Position numbers and translations under genes: made by a program. A DNA stretch of 50,014 nt from Cellulomonas_A sp047229345 (GTDB taxonomy: Bacteria; Actinomycetota; Actinomycetes; Actinomycetales; Cellulomonadaceae). The stretch is taken from positions 1-50,014 of the forward strand of contig NZ_JBFTER010000026.1 in the NCBI RefSeq assembly GCF_047229345.1, read 5' to 3'. This document shows, piece by piece, positions 27,972 to 35,254 of this stretch (its first letter is position 1; each line of letters opens with the position of its first letter). A model generated the notes under the pieces. The model was not told where the DNA came from. It worked only from the letters and a program-made list of their open reading frames with translations, and did not search any database.

Positions 27972-28118
27972 TGTGCAGCCCTTCCTGATGGCTCCTGCTG
28001 GCGCGCCATGACGCCGGACACGGTCACCCGTGTCGACACCGGAGCAGTCGAGCTCGGCACCCTGACCTGGTCGTGCGCGCTGCGCGCGATCACTGCCCCG
28101 AAGTACTTGGAGACCCTC

Positions 28119-28256
28119 GTGAGCAAGCGGACCTTCCAGCCGAACAACCGGCGCCGCGCCAAGACGCACGGCTTCCGTCTGCGCATGCGCACGCGCGCCG
28201 GCCGTGCGATCCTCGCCGCTCGTCGGCGCAAGGGTCGCACGGAGCTCTCGGCCTGA
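28119..28256 (+). CDS. rpmH: 50S ribosomal protein L34
   Basis: Forty-five residues, almost all basic, with the L34 pattern SKRTFQPNNRRRAKTHGFR followed by RMRTRAGRAILAARR and a short tail. It is a structural protein of the large ribosomal subunit. GTG 28119 is preceded by GGAGA at 28109-28113. It starts the plus-strand operon rpmH-rnpA-yidD-yidC-jag, and rnpA begins 10 nt after its stop. Confidence 0.98.
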   Translation: MSKRTFQPNNRRRAKTHGFRLRMRTRAGRAILAARRRKGRTELSA

Positions 28257-28266
28257 CGCCTCTCCG

Positions 28267-28629
28267 GTGCTGCCTGCCGCGCACCGGATGCGCCGTCCCG
28301 CCGAGTTCGAGCGGGCGGTGCGCCGCGGTGCGCGCGGCGGACGTGAGTCGCTCGTCGTGCACCTCGTGACTGAGACCGACCCCGGACCTGGTCCGGTGGT
28401 CGGTCTCGTCGTGTCCAAGGGCATCGGCAACGCCGTGACGCGGAACCGGGTCAAGCGGCGGTTGCGGGCGCTCGTGCGTGAGCGGCTCGGGACCATGCCG
28501 GCGGACGCGGGCGTCGTCGTCCGTGCGCTGCCTCCTGCGGCGGTGCGCGACTACGCGTCGCTCGGCGAGGACCTCGACATCGCGCTCAAGGTCGCCGCCA
28601 AGCGGGCCCGACAGCGCGCCAGCGCCTGA
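28267..28629 (+). CDS. rnpA: Ribonuclease P protein component
   Basis: Protein subunit of RNase P, 120 residues, which helps the RNA subunit mature the 5' ends of tRNAs. The start LPAAHRMRRPAEFERAVRRG is typical, and the RNR motif appears as NAVTRNRVKRRLRALVRE. GTG 28267 lies 10 nt after rpmH; no strong ribosome-binding site, so reinitiation after rpmH is likely. The frame is open further upstream inside rpmH but only this start matches the family. Confidence 0.96.
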   Translation: MLPAAHRMRRPAEFERAVRRGARGGRESLVVHLVTETDPGPGPVVGLVVSKGIGNAVTRNRVKRRLRALVRERLGTMPADAGVVVRALPPAAVRDYASLGEDLDIALKVAAKRARQRASA

Positions 28630-28639
28630 GAGACATCCC

Positions 28640-28945
28640 ATGACCTCACGTCCGGCGCAGGCCCTCCGGCTGCTCACGCGGCTGCCGGGCCTCGTGCTGA
28701 TCGGTCTCGTGTGGGTGTACCAGACGGTCATCTCGCCGCTCACGCCCCCGACCTGCCGGTTCTACCCGTCGTGCTCGCAGTACGCCGTCATCGCACTCAC
28801 CCGCCACGGCGCCCTCCGGGGCACCTGGCTCGCCGTCCGACGCGTGCTGCGGTGCCACCCCTGGAACCCCGGGGGTGTCGACGACGTTCCGCCAGCAGCG
28901 GAGCACCGGCCTCGCTCTTCTCGCACGGCCCACGCCGCGCACTGA
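28640..28945 (+). CDS. yidD: Membrane protein insertion efficiency factor YidD
   Basis: Small membrane-associated protein of 101 residues that assists YidC-dependent insertion. The signature is intact: YQTVISPLTPPTCRFYPSCSQYA, then HGALRGTWLAVRRVLRCHPWNPGG. The N-terminal amphipathic helix is at about 8-30. The C-terminal tail is Arg/Ala-rich. It starts 10 nt after rnpA and ends 22 nt before yidC, in the usual operon order. Confidence 0.96.
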   Translation: MTSRPAQALRLLTRLPGLVLIGLVWVYQTVISPLTPPTCRFYPSCSQYAVIALTRHGALRGTWLAVRRVLRCHPWNPGGVDDVPPAAEHRPRSSRTAHAAH

Positions 28946-28967
28946 CCCCAGCAAGGAGCTCTGCCAC

Positions 28968-30095
28968 ATGTCGTGGTTCGACGGCCTGCTCTACCCGATC
29001 ATGGTCGCGGTGGCCTGGATCATGGTCCAGTTCCACTCGCTGCTGACCAACCTCGGGCTCGACCCGGAGTCCGGTGCTGCGTGGGGCCTGTCGATCGTCG
29101 GCCTCGTCATCGTCATGCGGATCCTGCTGATCCCGCTCTTCTTCAAGCAGATCAAGGCGTCCCGCGGGATGCAGTTGCTCGCGCCCGAGATGCAGGCCAT
29201 CCAGAAGAAGTACAAGGGGAAGACCGACCCCGCGTCCCGTGAGGCCATGAGCCGCGAGACGATGGAGCTCTACCGCAAGCACGGGACCAACCCGTTCGCG
29301 TCGTGCCTGCCGATCCTGGCCCAGTCGCCGATCTTCTTCGCGCTCTTCCGGGTGCTGTACTCCCTCGGTCCGCTCGCCGACGGCACGTACCCGAACGCGG
29401 AGAACCCGAGGCCCTCGATCGGCCCCCTGACCGCGGAGCTCGCCGGTCAGGCCGAGTCCGCCACGATCTTCGGCGCACCGCTCTCCGGCACCTTCCTGGG
29501 GTCCGACGACATCCAGGTCAAGATCGTCACCGTCCTGCTGATCCTCGCGATGTCGGCGACGACGTTCCTCACGCAGCGCCAGCTCACGATGAAGAACATG
29601 CCACCCGCCGCGCTGCAGGGGCCGATGGCGCAGCAGCAGAAGATGCTCCTCTACTTGATGCCGATCATCTTCGCGGTGTCGGGCGTCAACTTCCCGATCG
29701 GTGTCCTCATCTACTGGACCACCACGAACCTGTGGTCCATGGGCCAGCAGTTCTACACGATCCGCCGCATGCCGGCCCCCGGCTCGCAGGCCGAGATCGC
29801 CCTCAAGGAGCGGCGCGCCCGCAAGGCTTCTGCCAAGGGGAAGACGCTGGAGATCGAGGAGACGCCGTCGACGGTGCTCGACGAGAAGCCGCGCACCGGT
29901 CAGCGGACGCAGCCGAAGCGCAAGGACCGCGCGAAGCCCCGACCTGCAGGCACGACAGGTGGTGCGGCAACGGCCTCCACTGCCTCCACCGCCTCGACGG
30001 CCGACTCGGCGGCGAGTCCCTCGACACCCGACGACGGGCCCGACGAGCCTCCTGCCAAGCGCGTCAGCACGACCAAGCCCAAGCCCAAGAAGTAA
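28968..30095 (+). CDS. yidC: Membrane protein insertase YidC (Oxa1 family)
   Basis: Insertase of 375 residues with five core helices and no large periplasmic P1 domain, as in Gram-positives. The first helix is at about 8-24; the groove Arg51 lies in VMRILLIPLFFKQ, followed by the cytoplasmic hairpin ASRGMQLLAPEMQAIQKKY and the helix motif SPIFFALFRVLY; the last helices are around residues 180-265. The C-terminal 100 residues are Lys/Arg/Ala/Thr-rich and probably bind ribosomes. ATG 28968 has AAGGAG nine nt upstream, which decides it over an in-frame upstream start at 28875 inside yidD. Confidence 0.97.
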   Translation: MSWFDGLLYPIMVAVAWIMVQFHSLLTNLGLDPESGAAWGLSIVGLVIVMRILLIPLFFKQIKASRGMQLLAPEMQAIQKKYKGKTDPASREAMSRETMELYRKHGTNPFASCLPILAQSPIFFALFRVLYSLGPLADGTYPNAENPRPSIGPLTAELAGQAESATIFGAPLSGTFLGSDDIQVKIVTVLLILAMSATTFLTQRQLTMKNMPPAALQGPMAQQQKMLLYLMPIIFAVSGVNFPIGVLIYWTTTNLWSMGQQFYTIRRMPAPGSQAEIALKERRARKASAKGKTLEIEETPSTVLDEKPRTGQRTQPKRKDRAKPRPAGTTGGAATASTASTASTADSAASPSTPDDGPDEPPAKRVSTTKPKPKK

Positions 30096-30137
30096 CGCTC
30101 ACCCCGGCACCGAGCCGACTCCCGAGGAGCAGCACCG

Positions 30138-30662
30138 ATGACGCCTGCAACCGAGCAGCCCAGCACGCCACCCGCCCCCGACGAGGTCCCGTCCTCGCGC
30201 CTCGAGGAGGAGGGCGAGATCGCGGCCGACTACCTCGAGGAGCTCCTCGACATCGCCGACCTCGACGGGGACATCGACATCGACGTCGACCACGGTCGAG
30301 CGGCCGTCGAGATCATCGCCGAGGGTGGATCCGAGCGCGCTCTCCAGCGCCTCGCCGGCGACGACGGTGAGGTCCTGGACGCGCTGCAGGAGCTGACCCG
30401 GCTCGCGGTCCAGGCCAAGACGGGGGAGCGGAGCCGGCTCATGCTCGACGTGGCCGGGTACCGCGCCGCACGAAGGACCGAGCTCATCAAGGTCGCCGAC
30501 GAGGCGATCGCCCGGGTCAAGGAGAGCGGCGCCGACGTGGCGCTCGACCCGATGAACCCGTTCGAGCGCAAGGTCGTGCACGACGCGGTCGCCGCTGCCG
30601 GGCTCGTGAGCGACTCCGACGGTGTGGAGCCGGCGCGTCACGTGGTGATCAGGGCGTCCTGA
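30138..30662 (+). CDS. jag: Jag/KhpB-type R3H single-stranded nucleic-acid-binding protein
   Basis: RNA-binding protein of 174 residues. An acidic N-terminus (to about 30) is followed by a KH-like domain (DYLEELLDIADLDGDIDID to about 105) and an R3H domain (about 110-174) with MLDVAGYRAARRTEL and MNPFERKVVHDAV. KhpB/Jag proteins bind mRNA or small RNAs and affect division and envelope growth. GAGGAG at 30124-30129 precedes the ATG. It is the last gene of the rpmH operon and ends before a 15-bp hairpin. Confidence 0.95.
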   Translation: MTPATEQPSTPPAPDEVPSSRLEEEGEIAADYLEELLDIADLDGDIDIDVDHGRAAVEIIAEGGSERALQRLAGDDGEVLDALQELTRLAVQAKTGERSRLMLDVAGYRAARRTELIKVADEAIARVKESGADVALDPMNPFERKVVHDAVAAAGLVSDSDGVEPARHVVIRAS

Positions 30663-30684
30663 TCTCGACAGCGTCTCGCAGTGC

Positions 30685-30721
30685 CTCGAGGGCGGCCGAT
30701 CGTGGATCGGCCGCCCTCGGG
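30685..30721 (+). terminator. Terminator of the rpmH-jag operon
   Basis: Perfect 15-bp stem CGAGGGCGGCCGATC with its complement (30687-30701, 30705-30719), loop GTG, extended by two further pairs. It lies 24 nt past jag. Confidence 0.88.
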
Positions 30722-30933
30722 GCGTTCGGGTGGTGACGCGGCGGGGACGTGTTGCGCTCGTTCGTGTCGGCCATCCGATCTCTCTGCGGCGCGAGGGCTG
30801 GGGCTGTCGACCTCGGTACAACCGATGACGGCTGGAGTAGTCGCCGTGCCTTCTGTGGCGCCGTGCGAGACGGGCGCCTGCGCCGGTGAGCGAGGGGGAG
30901 AGGGCCGACTCTCGGTGGCGGAGCGCTTCGGTT

Positions 30934-30947
30934 GTTTCACGTGGAAC
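30934..30947. promoter_or_regulatory. parS site 1
   Basis: GTTTCACGTGGAAC, 13 of 14 bases of the palindromic ParB site GTTTCACGTGAAAC. Confidence 0.92.
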
Positions 30948-31141
30948 GTGACGGGAGCTTCGCACTTGGTACTGCCTGGGCTTGTGGCGCGGACACCTAG
31001 CCGCCGGGAAGGTGCGGAAGTCAGGGACGTATGGCGACGCGGAGGACTCCGTCGCGCCGTGCTGCAACGTAATGGTGGCGCATCACTGCCCCGCGCGGTG
31101 CACGCTGTGCGCAGTGCGCCGCAGTTGTGTGGCCGCGCCGA

Positions 31142-31236
31142 GCTGTGCCGCGCTCGGCTGTGCCTCGCCGTGCCTGGCCGTGCCGGGCTATGCCTCGCCG
31201 TGCCGGGTGGTGCCATGCTTGTCCTACCGTGCCCTG
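31142..31236. repeat. Degenerate 10-bp tandem repeat
   Basis: Eight adjacent decamers from 31157 related to GCCGTGCCTG (for example GCTGTGCCTC, GCCGTGCCGG, GCTATGCCTC), preceded by a partial copy. It lies in the gene-poor region between parS sites 1 and 2. Confidence 0.8.
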
Positions 31237-31408
31237 CCCGCCCGTCGTGCCGCCGCGTCGCGGACACGACGCATAGCCGGGTCCCGCGTCGTCCCGACGG
31301 TCTTGTTCGTGTGTTGTCGTGCGGTACGACCCGCGAGTATCTCGAGTGCGCCGCGGGATTCCGGCGCACGAGACGCAAGTGCGGCTCGTTGCAGTGCCGG
31401 GGAGCACC

Positions 31409-31422
31409 GTTCCACGTGAAAC
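31409..31422. promoter_or_regulatory. parS site 2
   Basis: GTTCCACGTGAAAC, the same one-base variant in the opposite orientation. Confidence 0.92.
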
Positions 31423-32610
31423 CCCACGGGCCTAGCCGGAAAGGGGTCGCTCAATCGCGTCCACCCGGATAGCCCGCCTGTGCCGTCTTGCTTGAGCGCG
31501 GTCGGATGTGCAGCAAGAAAGCGGGTGAGCAGGCCCCCACGGTGACAGTGGCTGCGACTGTCAGCTCGGCCCGCGACCGGCTCAAACAGCGTCGTGCCGA
31601 ACGAGCCGGGGGGCGGCGCTCGGGCCCGGCGCCGTCGATCACGTTGTAGCGGGGTGCGAGCGTGCGCGCGCACCCGTCCCCAGATCCCATGGCTCCACCA
31701 GCGGACGCAGCTCACCGCTGAGGCCCGCGGCTGTGGCAGCGCTGGTGTGGCTCGCTTGTCCGGAGCAGCGGCTTGAGTCCTGCGAATCAGGGGGCGGTCG
31801 GCCGTGTTGTACCCCGGCAGCGCCCTTCTCCGTCAGCTCGCGGGCACGGCGAACGCGCTGCAGGACAACAGGAACCCGCGTCTTCCGCGACAGCCAGACG
31901 CGGCTCGACGCGGCTCGACGCGCATGGCTGGCCGTACCACCCCGCGCGCGCTGCGGCTCAACAGAACGGCCAAGTCGTCCGTGACGGCCGAGTGCGGCCC
32001 CGGCGCGCATGGGCCGGCCGCGCCCCGGTGACGGCGGCGCTGATCGGGCGTGCGCGCTCGTGGGGTAGCGGCGCCGAGCGGTCTCTCTCCGATCTGTCCG
32101 AGTTGCCGCGTCTCCGCGCGGCCGACGGCGGCCCGTCAGTGGCAACTTTGCCGTGCACGACCGAGCCTCTGGCGAGAACAGGACATCCGCTCCGGCCGCG
32201 GTCCCCGAATCCATAGGACCGCCTGGACACCACGCCGACGAGACGGGAGGAAGACAACAAGAGGTGGCCTGTGGCGCCGTCCGCGATCAAGGCGGCGGCT
32301 CGGCGGATTGCGGGAGAAGACGGGCTTGGCGATGCTGCGGGACTCGCGACCGGCACCGTTGAGAGTCGCAAATTTTGACCTCCAGGCTCCGGTCCGGGCT
32401 GGCTGCCGCGCCGGAATCGGCTACCCACCGACACGCGGTGTAGATGCGCCCCGAGGAATCAGCAGCCACGACCTTCGGATGCGGGTTCGACACTCGAACG
32501 CTGTCCCGAGCGCCGCGGGCCGTAGAGGAGGACGTTCGACGGCAGGATTCGTGATGGGGAGTCGACGTCGAACTTGGCGGAGGCCGTGCACGACATCCCG
32601 CTTGCCAACC

Positions 32611-32866
32611 GCATCGCCATCGCCATCGCCCCTGCCACCAGACCGCCACCGCTACTGCACTGGTACGGCTACGGCTACTGCCACCGTCATGGTCACGGGC
32701 ACAGCCACGGCTACTGCACTTACCACTGCCACTGCGACTGCCACGGCTACGGGCACCGCCGCGGCTACGGGCACTGCCTGCGGTTATGGGCACTGCCTGC
32801 GGTTATGGCCACTGCCACTGCCACTGCTATTACTGCCACGGCCACCGCCAACGGCACGGCCACCGT
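32611..32866. repeat. Hexameric low-complexity repeat (GCCACN type)
   Basis: About 255 bp built from GCCACT, GCCACG, GCTACG and GGCACC hexamers with occasional GCCATC. Because the unit is six bases, each frame gives a two-residue repeat: Ala-Thr in one, Gly-Tyr/His-Cys in another. No start, ribosome-binding site or family match supports a protein. Confidence 0.8.
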
Positions 32867-33439
32867 GGGGCATTCCCGTTACGTTCATAGCGCGGTCCGC
32901 GGCGGGCGGGTGTGGGAGGCGCTCACGCAGCGCGGTGGTCTCGACCGCCCGTTGCTCGGCTGTCTGACGCTTGATGGGGGCCGCACCCGGCCGGCTCGGC
33001 ACCGCGCTCGCGTGCGGCTTCGTCATGCTGCTCTGCTCCACATTCGACTACGGCCTCACGCATCGCCGCCTCCGGTTGCGGCTCCGAGCGATGCGGTTCC
33101 TCACCACCTTCGGCGACGACGCCTTGCGTCCCTGCCCAACGGCTTCGGCGTACGGCGGCACTGCCGTGGAGGTCGGGCGTTCTCGTGCATTTCGGGGCCT
33201 CGAGGGTCTTCGCCGGTCGCGCGCTAGACGCGGCGACCATCGAGCCGGGGGACCTCGTGCGCTGGACGCCCTCCGGTAACCCGGCTACTGCGATGACGCA
33301 TTGGGGTGCTGCATCGTCGAGACGCTGCGGATCGTGTGTCCGATCACGCACATGGGAGCGCCCGCAGTACGCCGGTCGGGACGGTACGGAGCAGCGCCCA
33401 CCCGCCCGTGCGGATCGTCCCGGACCGGGGCCCCTCCCG

Positions 33440-33453
33440 GTTCCACGTGAAAC
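33440..33453. promoter_or_regulatory. parS site 3
   Basis: GTTCCACGTGAAAC, one mismatch from the palindrome. Confidence 0.92.
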
Positions 33454-33835
33454 GATCGATTGAGGAACGAGGTGGAACGACCGTCAGGGAACGAGCAGGC
33501 GAACATGGTGTCGGGTGATGCTTCGCCACGTGCGTCGGCCAAGTGTTGGCTCAACACGTCGCCGTCGCCCTGGGTGGTTCGCGCTGACGCTGTCTGGAGC
33601 TCTGGTAGACCCAGCCTTTCGTCGCCAGCCATCCGTCGCAGGCGGTGCTTCCCTCAGCTAGTAGCTTGGCGCGTTCCTACTGAGGCTCTGCCACCTAGAC
33701 GACCGGACTTCCACCACGTGCTGCTTGCGTTGGAGGGGCGCGAGGGCCTCCGCCCAGCTCAGTGAGCACTTCATGCCGCTACGCGCCGGCTCTCAGGCGG
33801 CGCGTAGCGGCCCGGATGGTCCCTCAGGCTGCCTT

Positions 33836-33849
33836 GTTCCACGTGAAAC
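33836..33849. promoter_or_regulatory. parS site 4
   Basis: GTTCCACGTGAAAC, flanked by T and A to give a 16-bp near-palindrome. Confidence 0.93.
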
Positions 33850-34075
33850 AGGCCTCCATCCTGCCCGGATCGTGAGGCCTGTTTCGTCGTCTTGGCAACG
33901 CACGATGACGGGTGGCGACGGTCAGGAAGGGTGCGATCGCGACACGCGCTCGGCCGCCGCCACCTTTGCTGATGGCCTCGGCATCCCACCTCTAGCACAT
34001 CCGCGTGCGGGCGGACCCCCCGCGGTGTTCCGCCTGGAGAGCGATCTCGGAGCAGTCATGGCGGCCGCTCTGCTT

Positions 34076-34089
34076 GTTTCACGTGGAAC
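34076..34089. promoter_or_regulatory. parS site 5
   Basis: GTTTCACGTGGAAC, 240 bp from site 4 and about 480 bp before rsmG. Confidence 0.93.
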
Positions 34090-34573
34090 GGTGAAGCTCG
34101 GACGAGCTCCTCACGACATCGACGCACTGTCCGGGGCGCCGAGGTGTCGCGATCGTGCTCGCAGACGGCTGCCGAACGCGACGCAGGAGGCTTGGACGAG
34201 ACATTCTGCTCATGGCTCGCCAGTCCTCCGCAGGCGCTCCTCTGCGGTCGTGCAAGCCCGTAAGTGGCCAGCACCGATCGGACTGTCCGCGACGCCCGGC
34301 CGCCGCTGTGCGACGGGGGGTGGCCGCGGCGGTTTTGGCCGTGGAGGGAGGCGCGAGGGCGCGGAGTGGTTGCAGGGAGACGGCTGTGCGATGCCCGGTG
34401 GCGCCCTGCCGGCCTGGGGTGGGTGTGGACGAGTTGATGTGCACAAGCCACGGGGCGGCACACGTGGATGCGAACGAGCAGACGGTACGGTGGGCCGCGC
34501 ACCAGTGTGGTGACGAGGCGGCGGCCTCGATCAAGAGGGCCTTCATGGCTCCTTCAGGAACGGGGCGAGGTGC

Positions 34574-35254
34574 ATGAACGGGGCTGAAACGGACGACGCG
34601 ATCATGCTGCCGGACCCGCTCGAAGGAGACCCGCGGCTGCCGACGTACTTCGGCGACTCCTGGGCGGCTGTCGAGAGCTTTCGCCGGATGCTCGTGGACG
34701 AGGGCGTCCTTCGCGGCCTCGTCGGCCCGCGGGAGGTCGGCCGCCTGTGGGAACGACACTTGTTGAACTCGGCAGCGGTCGTCCCGTTCCTGCCGCAGAC
34801 CGGTGTCATCGTGGATCTCGGGTCCGGGGCCGGCCTCCCGGGCGTCGTCGTTGCGGCCATGCGCCCGGAGGCACAGGTGGTGCTGCTCGAGCCGATGGAG
34901 CGGCGATGCAGCTGGCTCCTCGAGGTCGTGAACGAGCTGGGCTTGACGAACGCGACCGTCACTCGTGCACGTGCAGAGGATGTCCACGGAAGTCTCACGG
35001 CCGACGCGGTCACCGCGCGTGCGGTCGCCCCGCTTGACCGGCTCTATCGATGGGCGCTTCCCCTCCTGACCAGTGGGGGAGTGCTTGTAGCACTGAAGGG
35101 CGGTCGAGCAGCCGACGAGGTGCAGGCAGCAGGCAAGGTCGGCAAGCGTCTGGGCGCCGGGCAGGCATCCATCCATGCGGCTCACACGATTGATGGTGTC
35201 GATGAGACCACAGTGGTTCGCGTCGTTCGGGAGGCTGTTCGCGGTGTTCGGTAG
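34574..35254 (+). CDS. rsmG: 16S rRNA (guanine-527-N7)-methyltransferase RsmG (GidB)
   Basis: SAM-dependent methyltransferase of 226 residues that makes m7G527 in 16S rRNA; loss of function gives low-level streptomycin resistance in several bacteria. The SAM loop is VDLGSGAGLPG (about residues 78-88), preceded by EVGRLWERHLLNSA and followed by LLEPMERRCSWL and VTARAVAPLDRL. GAGG lies just before ATG 34574. Codon use is less biased than in the gyrase block. It leads the rsmG-parA-parB cluster; parA begins inside or just after its last codons. Confidence 0.95.
   Translation: MNGAETDDAIMLPDPLEGDPRLPTYFGDSWAAVESFRRMLVDEGVLRGLVGPREVGRLWERHLLNSAAVVPFLPQTGVIVDLGSGAGLPGVVVAAMRPEAQVVLLEPMERRCSWLLEVVNELGLTNATVTRARAEDVHGSLTADAVTARAVAPLDRLYRWALPLLTSGGVLVALKGGRAADEVQAAGKVGKRLGAGQASIHAAHTIDGVDETTVVRVVREAVRGVR

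Larger units (their letters stand above)
27477..28118. other. dnaA-rpmH divergent intergenic region
   Basis: This 642-bp spacer has the dnaA leader with DnaA boxes at one end and the rpmH promoter at the other. The middle (about 27700-27900) is plain GC-rich sequence in which I see no gene or repeat. Confidence 0.6.
30722..34573. other. 3.9-kb gene-poor region with five parS sites
   Basis: Between the jag terminator and rsmG I find no frame with family homology, ribosome-binding site plus start, or the strong third-position GC bias of the neighbours. Open frames here are short, mutually overlapping and Arg/Ala/Ser/Cys-rich, as expected from GC-rich noncoding DNA. The region holds parS sites at 30934, 31409, 33440, 33836 and 34076, a 10-bp degenerate repeat (31142-31236) and a hexameric repeat (32611-32866). 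It may be an extended centromere, a decayed locus, or encode RNA I cannot see. Confidence 0.6.

Noticed and set aside
30681..31472. Open frames crossing parS sites 1 and 2
   Set aside because: They read parS as Cys-Phe-Thr-Trp-Asn or similar in arbitrary phase, have low third-position bias and no homology.
32574..33227. Putative Gly/His/Cys-rich protein
   Set aside because: The composition comes from a hexameric DNA repeat; there is no ribosome-binding site, and the flanks are ordinary noncoding-like sequence.
33725..34513. Plus-strand 262-codon frame upstream of rsmG
   Set aside because: It contains two parS sites read in frame, but the rest is Arg/Gly/Ala-rich with weak codon bias and no motif; coding is not supported.
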